The translations under genes were made by a program, and so were the position numbers. From contig JARXAN010000039.1 of the NCBI GenBank assembly GCA_029865895.1, positions 1 to 37,063 of the forward strand: a DNA stretch of 37,063 bases. Reading direction: 5' to 3'. This DNA is from Actinomycetota bacterium. Lineage in GTDB: Bacteria; Actinomycetota; Actinomycetes; Actinomycetales; Microbacteriaceae. The notes beneath the pieces were generated by a model that searched no databases, was not told where the DNA came from, and saw only the letters and a list, made by a program, of their open reading frames with translations. Positions 21,009 to 32,855 of the stretch are shown here, in pieces (position 1 is the first letter of the stretch; each line of letters starts with the position of its first letter).

Positions 21009-21864
21009 AGGTTCCGCTGTAGACAAGCTCTGCAGGACCTGAAATTGCGACGTGTTCGCCGTCTTCGGTTGGATACATTCGCACCCCAACCTCTCCACCT
21101 GGAACCCTGACGCGCCAAAAGTTTTGACCATTGTCGGCCCAGTGTCGAATTGCCAGAGCTGCCGCTGCAATACCAGTTCCGCAGCTGAGGGTCTCCCCTA
21201 CGCCGCGCTCGTGAACGCGCATAGAAATGCTGGCAACGCCCTCTTTGATAAGCGGGTCATCCAGCACCACAAACTCGACATTCGCGCCCTTGCGCGGCTG
21301 TGGATCAAGCTTGGGAGCCTTGTGTAATTCAAGTGCCTCAAGTTCACCCTCATCAGCCAGTGCGACCACAACGTGTGGGTTGCCAAGACTTAGCCCCAAG
21401 CCTGGTCTCGGGACCGACAGACCATCAGCCTTCACTAGGTAATCATCCGATTCCACGCCCCAGCGACCCAGGTCCACTGCAAAACCAGTCGATGTGCTGG
21501 TTAGGTCTTTGACTCCGGCTCTGGTGGCAACCGGCAGGGTTGACCCGCCAACAATCGAGGCGAGTCCGCGGCTGGTCAAATAGCGCGCAAACACGCGAAT
21601 GCCGTTGCCACACATCTCAGCCTTTGAACCGTCCCGATTTCGATAGTCCATGAACCACTCGGCATTTGGCTCGTCATGCAGCAGGTGAGCAACCTCGCTG
21701 TTTTCGGTTCGAGTCACCAGAATCAAACCATCGGCACCAATGCCAAAGTGGCGGTCACAAATCAGCTGAATTTGTTCCTCGGTGAGATCCAGCATGCCGT
21801 CAAAATCAGCAATGAGGACAAAGTCATTGCCCGTGCCGTGGCCCTTGGTGAAGTCGATGTTCAT
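20998..21864 (-). CDS. dapF: Diaminopimelate epimerase
   Basis: 288 aa; [34 protein letters not shown]. Confidence 0.97.
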   Translation of the reverse strand: MNIDFTKGHGTGNDFVLIADFDGMLDLTEEQIQLICDRHFGIGADGLILVTRTENSEVAHLLHDEPNAEWFMDYRNRDGSKAEMCGNGIRVFARYLTSRGLASIVGGSTLPVATRAGVKDLTSTSTGFAVDLGRWGVESDDYLVKADGLSVPRPGLGLSLGNPHVVVALADEGELEALELHKAPKLDPQPRKGANVEFVVLDDPLIKEGVASISMRVHERGVGETLSCGTGIAAAALAIRHWADNGQNFWRVRVPGGEVGVRMYPTEDGEHVAISGPAELVYSGTFSL

Positions 21865-22778
21865 TGTTCAAGCCTAATCAAGTTCATAACCTCAGCCGTC
21901 AACTTTTCACCTGCGGTCTGCCAGCGAATTCGCTTGTCGCGGCGGAACCATGACATTTGCCGGCGGGAGTAGCGATTGGTGAGGGCGACGGTTTCAGCCT
22001 GTGCCTCTTCGGCTGACATCTCACCCCTGAGTTCAGCAATTGCTTGCTTGTAGCCAATCGCCATGCGTGCGGTCTTGCCAAGTTCGCCTGCTTTCAAAAG
22101 CTGTTCGACCTCGGAAACGATGCCCTCTTCCCACATCTGCGCCACGCGAAGCGAGATCCGCTGCTTGAGAAGCTCACGAGGGATATCGATTCCGATTTGC
22201 AAAGTTGGCTCCCAGTAGCTTGGCTCTGGAAGTGAGGATGCATAGCTATCACCGGTAATCGCGATCACCTCGAGGGCTCGTATCACCCTGCGGATGTTCT
22301 GAGCGGGAATCTTGTCGGCTGTGATTGAATCCAGCCGCTGCAGCCGTTCATGCATGGCCAGAGCGCCAATCTCCTGCCCTAGTTGCTCTAGTGCGGAACG
22401 TATAACTGGATCGGTCGGAGCAAAGTCGAGATTGTCGAGCGCAGCCGCCAGATAAAACATGCTGCCACCGACAAACATCGGAGTCTTATTGGCAGCCAAA
22501 ATTTCCAAACACTTTTCTCTAGCTACTCGTTGATACTCAACCGCTGTCATCTCCTGAGCCGGCGTGAGGATGTCGAATAGGTGATGCGGGATTCCTTGCC
22601 GCTGGGATGCTGGAAGCTTTGCAGTTCCGATATCCATCCCCGCGTAAAGCTGCATGGCATCGGCATTGATAATCTCCACCGGCTTGCCCACAGCTGTGAG
22701 CTGAGCTGCGACCTCCAGCGCGAGCCCGGTCTTTCCAGACGCTGTCGGACCGACCAGAGCAAGGACTCTAAAGGACAC
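21861..22778 (-). CDS. miaA: tRNA dimethylallyltransferase
   Basis: [51 protein letters not shown] start at 22778 preferred over the ORF start at 22835; 11-nt overlap with the miaB end. Confidence 0.93.
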   Translation of the reverse strand: MSFRVLALVGPTASGKTGLALEVAAQLTAVGKPVEIINADAMQLYAGMDIGTAKLPASQRQGIPHHLFDILTPAQEMTAVEYQRVAREKCLEILAANKTPMFVGGSMFYLAAALDNLDFAPTDPVIRSALEQLGQEIGALAMHERLQRLDSITADKIPAQNIRRVIRALEVIAITGDSYASSLPEPSYWEPTLQIGIDIPRELLKQRISLRVAQMWEEGIVSEVEQLLKAGELGKTARMAIGYKQAIAELRGEMSAEEAQAETVALTNRYSRRQMSWFRRDKRIRWQTAGEKLTAEVMNLIRLEQ

Positions 22779-24237
22779 TCTTAGACCTGATTGGAATCCC
22801 AAGCGAAACTTTGCCACTGCCAGGCACCGAAGCACCGCAGCTCTCTAGCTCGCGTCGATCGTGGGCGTCGCCGCCTCGAGTTCGGCGGACTTCGTAGACA
22901 GCACCGGGTGAAGTCTCAGCCAACAGGTGATAGGGAGCGGCTTGGGTGACCCGGACCGTTACCAGATCACCTGGGCGAGCAACTTCCTTACCCTCAGGAA
23001 CCTCGAAGTGGACCAGGCGATTATCTTGAGTTCTTCCGGTCTGGCGATGAGTCTGAGAGTCCTTACGACCTTCTCCGGTGGCAACCAGCACTTCTACGGT
23101 CTTTCCAACCTGCTTCTTGTTCTCCTGCCACGCAATGTCGTTCACAAGCGCTAGCAGCCGTTCATAGCGCTCCTGAACGACCTCCTTGGGCAATTGGTCA
23201 GGCAGCTCTGCTGCTGGCGTTCCGGGACGCTTGGAGTACTGGAAGGTGTAGGCGGTAGCGAAGCGAGCTGCCTCAACAACTCGCATGGTCTCTAGGAAAT
23301 CTGCTTCGGTCTCTCCAGGGAACCCAACAATGATGTCGGTGGTAATCGAGGCATCCGGAATTAGCTCTCTGACGCGATCCAGAATGCCCAGATACTTCTC
23401 CGAACGGTAACTGCGGCGCATCTCCTTGAGAATGCGATCGGATCCAGACTGCAGTGGCATGTGAAGCTGTGGCATCACGTTGTGCGTCTCTGCCATGGCT
23501 TCGATTACGTCCTCGGTGAAGGCAGCTGGGTGCGGCGAGGTGAAGCGCACTCGCTCCAAGCCTTCGATCTGTCCGCAGGCTCGCAACAGCTTTGCAAAAG
23601 CACCCTTGTCACCAAACTCAACACCATAGGTATTTACGTTTTGACCGAGCAAAGTAACCTCAATGGCACCATCTTGAACCAAGGCATTCACCTCGGCCAG
23701 AATGTCCCCCGGACGACGATCCTTCTCTTTGCCCCTGAGAGCGGGCACGATGCAGAAGGTGCAGGTGTTGTTACAGCCCACTGAGATCGAGACCCAACCG
23801 GAGTAAGCGGAATCGCGCTTGGTCGGCAGGGTCGAAGGAAAGACTTCAAGGGATTCCAAAAGCTCGACTTGGGCCTCGTTGTTGTGCCTAGCTCGCTCCA
23901 GCAGGGTGGGCAAAGAGCCCATGTTGTGGGTTCCGAAAACCACATCAACCCATGGGGCCTTTTTGATGATTACGTCTTGGTCTTTTTGCGCCAGGCATCC
24001 GCCGACGGCAATCTGAAGATTCGGGTTCGACTCTTTCTTGGGGAGCATTGTTCCGAGGTTCCCGTAGAGCTTGTTGTCGGCGTTCTCGCGGACTGCGCAG
24101 GTGTTGAATACCACAAGGTCCGGATCCACATCTTCGGCCTTCACGTAGCCGGCAGACTCGAGTAGCCCCGAGATACGTTCAGAGTCATGAACGTTCATCT
24201 GGCAGCCGTAAGTGCGGACTTCGTAGGTAAGTGACAT
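22768..24237 (-). CDS. miaB: tRNA-2-methylthio-N6-dimethylallyladenosine synthase
   Basis: 489 aa; [13 protein letters not shown], radical-SAM [15 protein letters not shown]-like C-terminus. Confidence 0.96.
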   Translation of the reverse strand: MSLTYEVRTYGCQMNVHDSERISGLLESAGYVKAEDVDPDLVVFNTCAVRENADNKLYGNLGTMLPKKESNPNLQIAVGGCLAQKDQDVIIKKAPWVDVVFGTHNMGSLPTLLERARHNNEAQVELLESLEVFPSTLPTKRDSAYSGWVSISVGCNNTCTFCIVPALRGKEKDRRPGDILAEVNALVQDGAIEVTLLGQNVNTYGVEFGDKGAFAKLLRACGQIEGLERVRFTSPHPAAFTEDVIEAMAETHNVMPQLHMPLQSGSDRILKEMRRSYRSEKYLGILDRVRELIPDASITTDIIVGFPGETEADFLETMRVVEAARFATAYTFQYSKRPGTPAAELPDQLPKEVVQERYERLLALVNDIAWQENKKQVGKTVEVLVATGEGRKDSQTHRQTGRTQDNRLVHFEVPEGKEVARPGDLVTVRVTQAAPYHLLAETSPGAVYEVRRTRGGDAHDRRELESCGASVPGSGKVSLGIPIRSKSVL

Positions 24238-24249
24238 AGCCCGAGAATT

Positions 24250-24735
24250 TTACTCTGACTGCTCTAGATCCCGCAGAATTCTTGATGTTAGGGCACTAGA
24301 GAAACCCCTGCGCATAAGGAAACCCATCAGCCTGCGCTTTCGGACTTCCGGCGCGAGCGAGGTGAGTTGCTGATAGCGCTTTTTTGCGATCGCATATGCG
24401 GTTTTATCCTCTAGCTCTTGGTCAATAATGCTGAGGGCTTCTTGGGCATCTTCAGCGCTCACTCCTTTTTGCTTCAGCTCGCGAGAAATCACCGACCTAG
24501 ATTTACCCGCGATTGCAATTCTGGAATTGACGAAAGCCCTGGCGAAGGCCGCGTCATCGATTAGCTGCGCCTCCGTAAAGCGGTCTAACACTGCATTTGC
24601 AATCTCGTCTGGAATTTCACGTTTTTTGAGAATGTTCGCCAGCTGGTATCGAGTCTTCATGGAACGAGAAAGCTGGAACAGCAGGACGTTTTTCGCCCGC
24701 TGCTCCAGCTTTTCGATACTAGGTTCGTTAGGCAT
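24250..24735 (-). CDS. recX: Regulatory protein RecX
   Basis: Start set at [16 protein letters not shown] (24735), overlapping recA stop by 8 nt; RecX-like repeats ([36 protein letters not shown]). Confidence 0.88.
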   Translation of the reverse strand: MPNEPSIEKLEQRAKNVLLFQLSRSMKTRYQLANILKKREIPDEIANAVLDRFTEAQLIDDAAFARAFVNSRIAIAGKSRSVISRELKQKGVSAEDAQEALSIIDQELEDKTAYAIAKKRYQQLTSLAPEVRKRRLMGFLMRRGFSSALTSRILRDLEQSE

Positions 24736-25792
24736 CGTTGGCAGCCTTGGCGACCTCTGGGGCCTCCTCGGCTGGCAAGTCTGCAACCGCACGTGGCACG
24801 CCAATGCCTAGCTTGTGCCTGATCTTCTTCTCGATGATGTCTGCCATCTCAGGATTATCTTTGAGGTAACGACGAGAGTTTTCCTTACCCTGACCGAGCT
24901 GCTCACCATCGAAGGTGTACCAAGCTCCGGACTTCTTGACGATGTCTTGCTCAACACCGAAGTCGATGAGGCCACCCTCGCGAGAGATGCCCTCGCCAAA
25001 CATGATGTCAAACTCGGCCTGCTTGAACGGGGACGCTAGCTTGTTCTTCACAACCTTTACTCGAGTGCGGTTACCAACTGCATCGGTGCCCTCTTTGAGG
25101 GTTTCTATTCTGCGGATGTCCAAACGCACTGACGCGTAGAACTTCAGAGCCTTTCCACCTGCGGTGGTCTCTGGGGAACCAAAGAACACACCGATCTTTT
25201 CGCGCAGCTGGTTGATAAAGATCGCGGTGGTATTGGTGTTGCTGAGCGCTCCGGTCAACTTTCTTAGAGCCTGAGACATAAGGCGTGCCTGGAGACCAAC
25301 GTGTGAGTCTCCCATTTCACCTTCGATTTCGGCTCTTGGAACCAGTGCGGCAACCGAGTCAATTACGACAACGTCGATCGAGCCAGAGCGAATTAGCATG
25401 TCGGTAATTTCAAGCGCTTGCTCACCGGTGTCTGGCTGGCTCACCAAAAGTGCGTCGATGTCGACACCTAGTGCCTTGGCATACTCCGGGTCAAGGGCGT
25501 GCTCGGCATCGATGAATGCCGCGATACCGCCATTGCGCTGAGCATTGGCAATAGCGTGCAGTGCCAGGGTGGTCTTACCAGAAGACTCTGGACCATAGAT
25601 CTCTACGATTCGACCCTTTGGCAAACCGCCAATACCTAGAGCGACGTCTAGGGCAATCGAACTGGTGGAAATGGCCTCGATTGGAGCGCGCTCTTCGCTG
25701 CCCAATCGCATAACCGAACCCTTACCGAACTGACGGTCGATCTGGGCTAGCGCGGTGTCTAGCGCTTTCTCTCTGTCGGATGCACTTGGCAT
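24728..25792 (-). CDS. recA: Recombinase RecA
   Basis: 354 aa; [59 protein letters not shown]. Confidence 0.98.
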   Translation of the reverse strand: MPSASDREKALDTALAQIDRQFGKGSVMRLGSEERAPIEAISTSSIALDVALGIGGLPKGRIVEIYGPESSGKTTLALHAIANAQRNGGIAAFIDAEHALDPEYAKALGVDIDALLVSQPDTGEQALEITDMLIRSGSIDVVVIDSVAALVPRAEIEGEMGDSHVGLQARLMSQALRKLTGALSNTNTTAIFINQLREKIGVFFGSPETTAGGKALKFYASVRLDIRRIETLKEGTDAVGNRTRVKVVKNKLASPFKQAEFDIMFGEGISREGGLIDFGVEQDIVKKSGAWYTFDGEQLGQGKENSRRYLKDNPEMADIIEKKIRHKLGIGVPRAVADLPAEEAPEVAKAANDA

Positions 25793-25912
25793 TTTCTACC
25801 TCTTTCTTTAGCTCCCTAGAAGCTAATTCGTAGGTCTGACTTTTTGGAGTTCAACCAAATTGCTGTTGATAACTCGCAAGTTTGGACCTATCTAAATAGA
25901 ACACTAGATGTT

Positions 25913-25926
25913 CGAACAAAATTTCG
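25913..25926. promoter_or_regulatory. Candidate degenerate LexA box upstream of recA
   Basis: CGAACAAAATTTCG matches GAAC-N4-GTTC at 7 of 8 fixed positions; about 120 bp upstream of the recA start. Confidence 0.5.
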
Positions 25927-25932
25927 AATGAT

Positions 25933-26160
25933 TTATTCGGCGTGTCTTTTCTTTACCGGAATGCCAGTCCAACGCTCTTTTGGCACGGATTGCTGCTTGC
26001 ACAGTTCCAGCCAGATTTCTTTGGGGTCAAAGCCTGCGCGAATGAGCTCTTCTGGGGTTTGGTCTTGGAAATGGTGAAGCCGAAAGTCTTTGAGCAATAC
26101 CTGGGCGAATTGTGCCCCGAACTCATCGTGCAGAAGCTGATGAAACTGGCTTAGCTTCAA
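25933..26160 (-). CDS. DUF3046-family protein
   Basis: 75 aa MKLSQFHQLLHDEFG...; position between recA and the clgR-like gene is typical for actinobacteria. Confidence 0.85.
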   Translation of the reverse strand: MKLSQFHQLLHDEFGAQFAQVLLKDFRLHHFQDQTPEELIRAGFDPKEIWLELCKQQSVPKERWTGIPVKKRHAE

Positions 26161-26480
26161 AACTTCGACTGAGAGTAGAGCCCTGCTTCTGTCATGAAGG
26201 CGTCTGGCACAGTGTCAGGGATGTAGGTGTCGTCTAGGTAGATACCCTCAACCGATGCGACTCGATCAGAAACTTCGCGCATGACTACCGACAGCGGAAC
26301 CTCTAGTGCATCTGCCACCGAAGCAAGGATTTCAGAAGAAACTTCCTTCTGACCGCGCTCGACCTCAGATAGGTAACCAAGCGCGACGGACGCCTTCGCT
26401 GCTACCTGACGCAGGGTCTGGCCGCGACGAAGTCGGTGCGAACGAAGCACGTCACCGATTTCTTGCCTTAGTAGTACCAA
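26157..26480 (-). CDS. clgR: XRE-family regulator, ClgR-like
   Basis: 107 aa; LRQEIGDVLRSHRLRRGQTLRQVAAKASVALGYLSEVERGQKEVSSEILASVADAL; context cinA/recA; TTG start after AGGAGG. Confidence 0.82.
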   Translation of the reverse strand: MVLLRQEIGDVLRSHRLRRGQTLRQVAAKASVALGYLSEVERGQKEVSSEILASVADALEVPLSVVMREVSDRVASVEGIYLDDTYIPDTVPDAFMTEAGLYSQSKF

Positions 26481-26556
26481 AGGTTTTCCTCCTGGAAAAT
26501 AACCTAGCGGTTGATTCGGACAAATTTACATTTGCTTGCTGAAAGTTTCCTGATTC

Positions 26557-27045
26557 TCAACCAAATAGTGCCTGGATTTCATCCTCAATTTCCTTCAGAG
26601 CTGATGCCACGCTAGCGGCTCTAATTTCAGATCTGGTGCCCCGCAGCTTTAGGGGCACCGAGCGCGACCCCCTAGAGGATGAAATGCCTAAAAACACAGT
26701 GCCGACAGCGTTGCTCCCAACCGGTTCTGGACCGGCGACACCGGTGGTTGACACCCCAATTACGCTCCCGATTTCCTTGGAGCAATCAAGAGCGAACTTC
26801 TCTCTGACGTTTACGGCGAGAGAAATCGCCACCTCGGGATCGATTGCTGATTGGGTGGCGATAAGTTTTGGGTCGACCTTGAGAAGATTAACCTTCACCT
26901 CATCTTGATAGCAGGTCACTCCACCGAGCAAGAACGCTGAGGCTCCGGACTCGGTTGCCAATTCTGAACTCAATAAGCCAGCGGTTAGCGATTCTGCGGT
27001 GACAATAAACAAGCCGTGTCGAATAAGCCGCTGGCTCAAAGTCAC
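26557..27045 (-). CDS. CinA C-terminal domain (nicotinamide-nucleotide amidohydrolase-like) protein
   Basis: TAESLTAGLLSSELATESGASAFLLGGVTCYQ, GVSTTGVAGPEP. Likely GTG start at 27045, in a 4-nt GTGA overlap with the pgsA stop. Confidence 0.88.
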   Translation of the reverse strand: MTLSQRLIRHGLFIVTAESLTAGLLSSELATESGASAFLLGGVTCYQDEVKVNLLKVDPKLIATQSAIDPEVAISLAVNVREKFALDCSKEIGSVIGVSTTGVAGPEPVGSNAVGTVFLGISSSRGSRSVPLKLRGTRSEIRAASVASALKEIEDEIQALFG

Positions 27046-27590
27046 TTGGCAGGCCTGAGGTACTGGATTCCGGTGTACCAGGTGATGACAACGGCAAAAG
27101 TAATCACTGCCTGGGTGAGCCAACCCCACCAAGCACCAAGGAAGTCAAACGGTGCAACCGCCATCGAGACTCCGATGATTTGAATAACTGTCTTGAACTT
27201 TCCGCCACCGGAGGCTGCAATCACTCTTCGCCTGGCGACAACAAGTCGATAAACCGTGATTCCAAACTCTCTAATCAAAATCATGCCGGTTGCCCACCAT
27301 GGGACTGCTCCCTGGATCGAGAGCACAATTAATGCGCCAGATAGCAGAGCCTTGTCCGCGATCGGATCGAGAATCTTGCCGAGATTGGTAACCAGGTTTC
27401 GCTTGCGGGCAATTGCGCCGTCAATGCCGTCGGTTGATGCTGCCAACACCAGCAGAACAAGTGCAATCATGCGATCTGCGAAGGAATCCCAGCCGACCAT
27501 GATCAACCACAGCACAAGCGGCACCATCAGGATTCGTAATGATGTGATCAGGTTTGGAGTCTGGCGATACAGAAAAGATCTAGAAGTCAT
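27042..27590 (-). CDS. pgsA: CDP-diacylglycerol-glycerol-3-phosphate 3-phosphatidyltransferase
   Basis: 182 aa; CDP-alcohol phosphatidyltransferase motif as [27 protein letters not shown]. Confidence 0.94.
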   Translation of the reverse strand: MTSRSFLYRQTPNLITSLRILMVPLVLWLIMVGWDSFADRMIALVLLVLAASTDGIDGAIARKRNLVTNLGKILDPIADKALLSGALIVLSIQGAVPWWATGMILIREFGITVYRLVVARRRVIAASGGGKFKTVIQIIGVSMAVAPFDFLGAWWGWLTQAVITFAVVITWYTGIQYLRPAK

Positions 27591-30105
27591 CTCGCCTGCC
27601 GGTCAGTTGCCAAGCGTCTTCGTCGCCCTCATCGTCTTCACCGGGCAGGTCACCCTCAAACGCCGCTGAGGTGGCACCTGACAACTTGGCTAAAAGCTGA
27701 GGAAGTTCGTCTGGCCTAACCAAAACGTCTCTTGCCTTTGAACCCTCCGAAGGCCCAACGACTCCCCTGGATTCCATAAGGTCCATGAGTCTTCCGGCCT
27801 TAGCAAAGCCAACCCTGAGCTTTCGCTGCAGCATTGAGGTGGAGCCGAACTGCGAATTGACAACCAAACTGGTGGCCTGAAGCAGAAGATCTAGGTCATC
27901 GCCAATGTCACTGTCGACAACGCGGGTTTGTGCAACCACGGTCACATCGTTGCGATACTCCGGCTCCATTTGGGCCTTCACGTGGTTCACGATTCGATGC
28001 AATTCATCTTCGGCGATCCAAGCTCCCTGAACACGCACCGGCTTATTTGACCCCATTGGGGCAAAGAGCGCATCTCCCTGGCCAACCAGCTTCTCGGCAC
28101 CTGGCTGATCCAGAATCACTCGTGAGTCGGTTACCGAGGAAACCGAGAAGGCTAGCCTAGATGGCACGTTTGCCTTGATCAAACCGGTTACGACGTCAAC
28201 CGATGGACGTTGGGTAGCGAGCACAAGGTGAATGCCCGATGCTCTAGCAAGCTGCGTTATGCGCACGATCGAGTCTTCGACATCGCGCGGAGCCACGATC
28301 ATTAGGTCCGCGAGCTCATCCACAACCACAAGTAGGTATGGGTAGGGCTGCAGTTCACGACGAGAGTTCTCCGGCATCTTGACTTCCCCGGCAACGATTG
28401 CTCGGTTGAAGTCGTCGATGTGCTTAAAACCAAAGCTTGCGAGATCGTCGTAGCGAGAATCCATCTCCTTCACAACCCACTGCAGCGCTTCCGCGGCCTT
28501 CTTCGGGTTGGTGATGATGGGTGTCACCAGGTGAGGAACGCCCTGGTAGGCAGAGAGCTCAACTCGTTTCGGGTCGATAAGAACCATGCGGACCTCAGAA
28601 GGCTTGGAGCGCATCAAAATCGAGGTGATCATAGAGTTCACAAAAGAGGACTTACCGGCACCGGTTGCACCAGCAACCAACAGGTGCGGCATCTTTGCGA
28701 GGTTGGCCACCAGGTAGCCGCCTTCGACATCCTTACCAACGCCAATCGTCAACGGGTGGGTGCTGTTGGCAGCATTTTTGCTTCTAAGCACATCTCCCAG
28801 TGACACTGTCTCTCGGTCGGTGTTCGGGATTTCAATACCGATCGCGCTCTTGCCGGGGATCGGTGCCAGGATACGTACCTCGTTGGAGGCCACCGCGTAG
28901 GAAATATTGTTGGAAAGGCGGGTTACCGCCTCCACCTTTACTCCCGGAGCCAGTTCGACCTCATAGCGGGTAACAGTCGGGCCGCGCTGGAATCCAGAAA
29001 CCCTGGCTTCCACATCAAATTCTTTGAACACGTCGTTGATTGCCGCGACGATTTGGTCATTCACCGCACTCTTAGCTTTTGGCGGAGTGCCGGGAGCTAA
29101 AAGGGATAGCGAAGGCAGCACGTAAGGCTTGTTGACCTTTTTGGCCTTGGGTGTTGCCACAGCTGCTTCTTCAACAACATCGATTGGCTCGGTAACGCCC
29201 TCTTCTTGCGAGAGGAATCCCAATTCCTCAATCGGGTCGGTGACATCCACAATCGGGTAAGGCTCTTCCAGGTGCTCATCGACAAAGTCGTCAATCGCCT
29301 CAACCACGGCAGTATCAAAGGCTGGCTTGGCGTCTTTGTCCTTGTTCCACCAGCTCGACTTCTTACCGTCAAACGCATCTGGAATCTCTTCCTTGGGCTT
29401 GATTCCGAATAGGAAGTTATAGAACTCGGTTAGCCGAGCCTTGATTTTATTTGGAGCGGTGCCGGTCATTACCAAAACCGAGACGGCAACCAATACCACC
29501 AGCACCGGAGTCGCCCCCCAGATGGTGAGCATGCTCAACAGCGGGCCACCGATCAACCAGCCGAATAACCCACCCGCCAGCGCTAGCCCCTCTGGGCCAT
29601 CAGCATTTGGAGAGGGTGCCCCGCCAAAGATGTGGAAAAAGCCTGAGATGACCGAGAGAAATAACCAAAAACCAACCGCGAATCGAGAGCTATCGCGCAC
29701 CGAGGCTGGGTGCCTAAACAGGTACAGCGAATAAATCAGGAAGATCGCCGGAAGTGCATACGCCACCAAGCCAAACAGCATGCCAAAGGTGTAGGAGTGA
29801 AGCGTCTTTGCCCACGGTTCATTGATCAGGAACCAGGCAAACACCGCTCCAAAAACCGAAAGCAGGAAAACAAAAAATGGGGCACCATCGCGACGATCTT
29901 CATCGGCTAATTTCTCGGTACTGAAGGCTCTGACCAATTTGCCCATTAGGTGCGCGGTACCAAGGTAAAACTTACCCAGCCCAGCCAGGAATCCGCCGCC
30001 CTGAGGCTTTGCCGGACGCGGCTTAGCTGCAGCCGCTCTAGGGGCTGCTGTTCGCGCTGGTTTTCTACCGCTTGGTTTTCTAGGCGGAGGGGTCTTTGAA
30101 GCCAT
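27580..30105 (-). CDS. ftsK: DNA translocase FtsK/SpoIIIE family
   Basis: TM-rich N-terminus, Walker [17 protein letters not shown], Walker [15 protein letters not shown]-terminal gamma-like domain. Start set at [10 protein letters not shown] (30105). Confidence 0.95.
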   Translation of the reverse strand: MASKTPPPRKPSGRKPARTAAPRAAAAKPRPAKPQGGGFLAGLGKFYLGTAHLMGKLVRAFSTEKLADEDRRDGAPFFVFLLSVFGAVFAWFLINEPWAKTLHSYTFGMLFGLVAYALPAIFLIYSLYLFRHPASVRDSSRFAVGFWLFLSVISGFFHIFGGAPSPNADGPEGLALAGGLFGWLIGGPLLSMLTIWGATPVLVVLVAVSVLVMTGTAPNKIKARLTEFYNFLFGIKPKEEIPDAFDGKKSSWWNKDKDAKPAFDTAVVEAIDDFVDEHLEEPYPIVDVTDPIEELGFLSQEEGVTEPIDVVEEAAVATPKAKKVNKPYVLPSLSLLAPGTPPKAKSAVNDQIVAAINDVFKEFDVEARVSGFQRGPTVTRYEVELAPGVKVEAVTRLSNNISYAVASNEVRILAPIPGKSAIGIEIPNTDRETVSLGDVLRSKNAANSTHPLTIGVGKDVEGGYLVANLAKMPHLLVAGATGAGKSSFVNSMITSILMRSKPSEVRMVLIDPKRVELSAYQGVPHLVTPIITNPKKAAEALQWVVKEMDSRYDDLASFGFKHIDDFNRAIVAGEVKMPENSRRELQPYPYLLVVVDELADLMIVAPRDVEDSIVRITQLARASGIHLVLATQRPSVDVVTGLIKANVPSRLAFSVSSVTDSRVILDQPGAEKLVGQGDALFAPMGSNKPVRVQGAWIAEDELHRIVNHVKAQMEPEYRNDVTVVAQTRVVDSDIGDDLDLLLQATSLVVNSQFGSTSMLQRKLRVGFAKAGRLMDLMESRGVVGPSEGSKARDVLVRPDELPQLLAKLSGATSAAFEGDLPGEDDEGDEDAWQLTGRRDDF

Positions 30106-30140
30106 GCACACAAGGTAGCAAGGCTTTACGTCATTTTGCC

Positions 30141-31823
30141 CTAGGCAGGGCGGGAGGAGTGAACAACGATCGGGATGATCATCGGCTTTCTGCGGTGGGC
30201 TTTTGCCACCCAACCACCGATGGTCCTTCGGATCACCTGTTGCATTGTGTAGGTGTCTCTGATGCCTTCGGCGGCAGCCCGCTCTAGCGCCCGCTCAATC
30301 TCAGGCAGGATATCGTCAAACACATGATCGTCCTCGGCATAGGCTCGAGCGCGAATTTCTGGCCCCTCGACCACCTTGCCGGTGTTGGGGTCAATCACCG
30401 CAAAGATTGAGATAAATCCCTCGGCCGCAAGGATTCTGCGGTCCTTTAGGTCCTCATCGGTAATCTTTCCCACCGTCTTACCGTCGACATACAACAAACC
30501 GCAGGGAACCTGACCGACGACTTTGGCGACACCCTCGGAAAGGTCAATCACAGCACCATCGTGAACAATCAGAGTGCGCTCGGCCGGAACTCCGGTTTGA
30601 ATTGCAAGTTTGGCATTGGCGTGCAGGTGACGAGCTTCACCGTGGATTGGAAGAGCGTTCTTGGGTTTGAGGATGTTGTAGCAGTAGAGCAACTCCCCAG
30701 CAGCAGCGTGGCCAGAAACGTGAACCTTGGCATTGCCCTTGTGAACCACGTTTGCACCGAGTCGAATCAAGCCATCGATAACTCGGTAGACCGCATTCTC
30801 ATTGCCCGGAATCAAAGACGATGCCATCAGCACAGTGTCACCCTCACCAATGATGATGCGGTGATCACGGTTAGCGATTCTGGAAAGCACAGCCATCGGC
30901 TCACCCTGGCTGCCGGTAGACATCAAGACAATTCGGTTATCCGGAATCTCATCAATGTCATTGAGATCGACAATCAAACCAGCAGGAACTCTGAGGTAAC
31001 CGAGATCTGCTGCGATGCCCATGTTTCGAACCATGCTGCGCCCCACAAAGGCCACTTTGCGGTTGTTGGCCTCGGCCGCATCGAGCACCTGCTGCACGCG
31101 GTGCACGTGTGAGGAGAACGAGGCAACCACCACCTTGCCCGGAGTCTTGCTAATCACGTTCTCAATCACCGGACCGATTTCTCGCTCCAGCGGAGTAAAT
31201 CCTGGGACATCGGCATTGGTGCTGTCTGCCATAAACAGATCAAGGCCCTCTTCACCAATACGAGCAAAGGTTCGAAGATCCGTCAAACGACCATCGAGCG
31301 GCAACTGGTCCATCTTGAAATCACCGGTGGCCAAAACGGTTCCGGCAGCGCTGCGGATGATTACCGCCAGGGAATCTGGAATCGAGTGGTTTACCGCGAC
31401 GAACTCAAGATTGAATGGGCCAAGCTGTTCGATCTGACCCTCTTTCACGGTGTGAGAGAAAGGGGTGATTCGGTGCTCTTTGAGCTTTGCCTCAACCAGT
31501 GCAAGGGTGAGAGTTGAACCAATTAGCGGGATGTCTTTGCGCATTGCCAAAAGGTAAGGAACGCCACCAATGTGGTCCTCGTGACCGTGGGTCAGCACAG
31601 CACCGACAATGCGGTCCAGCTTGTCCTCGAGGTAACCAAAGTCCGGCAAAATCAAATCAACACCGGGTTGAGTTTCCTCTGGGAACAGCACGCCGCAGTC
31701 CAGAATCATGATTTGACCGTCAAGTTCGAACACGGTCATGTTGCGACCGATTTCGCCAATTCCGCCAAGCGGAATGATGCGCAGAACGCCTGGCTTTAGC
31801 GGTGCTGGGGGTGAAAGCTCCAC
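30141..31823 (-). CDS. rnj: Ribonuclease J
   Basis: 560 aa; metallo-beta-lactamase HGHEDHIGG, beta-CASP region ([15 protein letters not shown]), [15 protein letters not shown]. Confidence 0.96.
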   Translation of the reverse strand: MELSPPAPLKPGVLRIIPLGGIGEIGRNMTVFELDGQIMILDCGVLFPEETQPGVDLILPDFGYLEDKLDRIVGAVLTHGHEDHIGGVPYLLAMRKDIPLIGSTLTLALVEAKLKEHRITPFSHTVKEGQIEQLGPFNLEFVAVNHSIPDSLAVIIRSAAGTVLATGDFKMDQLPLDGRLTDLRTFARIGEEGLDLFMADSTNADVPGFTPLEREIGPVIENVISKTPGKVVVASFSSHVHRVQQVLDAAEANNRKVAFVGRSMVRNMGIAADLGYLRVPAGLIVDLNDIDEIPDNRIVLMSTGSQGEPMAVLSRIANRDHRIIIGEGDTVLMASSLIPGNENAVYRVIDGLIRLGANVVHKGNAKVHVSGHAAAGELLYCYNILKPKNALPIHGEARHLHANAKLAIQTGVPAERTLIVHDGAVIDLSEGVAKVVGQVPCGLLYVDGKTVGKITDEDLKDRRILAAEGFISIFAVIDPNTGKVVEGPEIRARAYAEDDHVFDDILPEIERALERAAAEGIRDTYTMQQVIRRTIGGWVAKAHRRKPMIIPIVVHSSRPA

Positions 31824-32803
31824 TAGCGAGTAGTTCCCGCCACCTTGGGCAAGGCACCACCGGCGGCAGCATTGCGATCCGGTCTGAAGTTATCAAAGCT
31901 CAAACCTGGCACCGAAACCACCTGATCAATTCCGCTTTCGATAGCGGCAGCCTCATGGTCCTCAGGACCAACCAGCGGCAAACGCACGCGTGGCGAGTTG
32001 ATGTGCCCAAGACCATGCAGCACATACTTCGCCGCAACTGTTCCAGGAACGTGAGTCATGATCGCGCGCTGCAAAGGCTCAAGGGCGTTGTGGACTTTGA
32101 GGGCGGCGTGGAAATCGTTCTTATTGGTGGCATCAACCATCTCGCGATAGGCGTGCGGTGCAATGTTTGCGGTGACACCAATTAGCCCGGTTGCCCCAAT
32201 CGAAAGGTGAGGAAGCACGTTGGAGTCATCGCCCGAGAAATACAACAATCCGGTTTCCAGCATCAACCGAGAGGCCTGGGCCAAATCTCCCTTAGCGTCC
32301 TTTATGGCAACGATGTTCGGGTGCTTGGCTGCGCGGTGGAAAGTGTCATACGCGATGGCAACGCCGGTTCGACCTGGGATGTCATAAAGAATCACTGGCA
32401 AATCCGTGGCATCGGCAATCAGTCGGAAGTGGGTAAGGATTCCGGCCTGTGTTGGCTTGTTGTAGTAAGGGGTCACAATCATGACGCCGTCTGCACCGGC
32501 TTTTTCGCTGGCCTTGTAGAGCTGCATGGCGTGCGCGGTTTCGTTGGAGCCACCGCCCGTGATGATCTTGGCGCGTCCGGCAGCAACTGACTTTCCAACC
32601 TCAACAAGCTTGATCTTCTCAGCATCGGTAAGCGTGGAGGTTTCACCGGTGGTGCCGGTAACCACTACACCATCTGCACCGTTTGAAATCACGTAGTCCA
32701 TGTGACGCTCGGTAGCGTCCCAATCGACTTCACCGTCCGCGGTCATTGGAGTCACGAGCGCGACTAGCACCTGACCGAAGAGATCTTTATGTTGTTGAAC
32801 CAT
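31823..32803 (-). CDS. dapA: 4-hydroxy-tetrahydrodipicolinate synthase
   Basis: 326 aa; VVTGTTGETSTLTDAEK, YYNKPTQAG, YDIPGRTGV, AIKDAKGD. Confidence 0.97.
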   Translation of the reverse strand: MVQQHKDLFGQVLVALVTPMTADGEVDWDATERHMDYVISNGADGVVVTGTTGETSTLTDAEKIKLVEVGKSVAAGRAKIITGGGSNETAHAMQLYKASEKAGADGVMIVTPYYNKPTQAGILTHFRLIADATDLPVILYDIPGRTGVAIAYDTFHRAAKHPNIVAIKDAKGDLAQASRLMLETGLLYFSGDDSNVLPHLSIGATGLIGVTANIAPHAYREMVDATNKNDFHAALKVHNALEPLQRAIMTHVPGTVAAKYVLHGLGHINSPRVRLPLVGPEDHEAAAIESGIDQVVSVPGLSFDNFRPDRNAAAGGALPKVAGTTR

Positions 32804-32855
32804 TCGCCTAGCCTACCCGCATGGGCAAGAGGGCACCAAGCACCTAGTTAGCAGG

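Noticed and set aside
27580-30213. Extended N-terminus of FtsK from 30213
   Set aside because: The first 36 residues look non-native; [16 protein letters not shown] at 30105 is a better start, and the extension overlaps rnj.
30561-31112. 183-aa plus-strand ORF antisense to rnj
   Set aside because: Opposite conserved RNase J coding sequence; no domain or RBS support.
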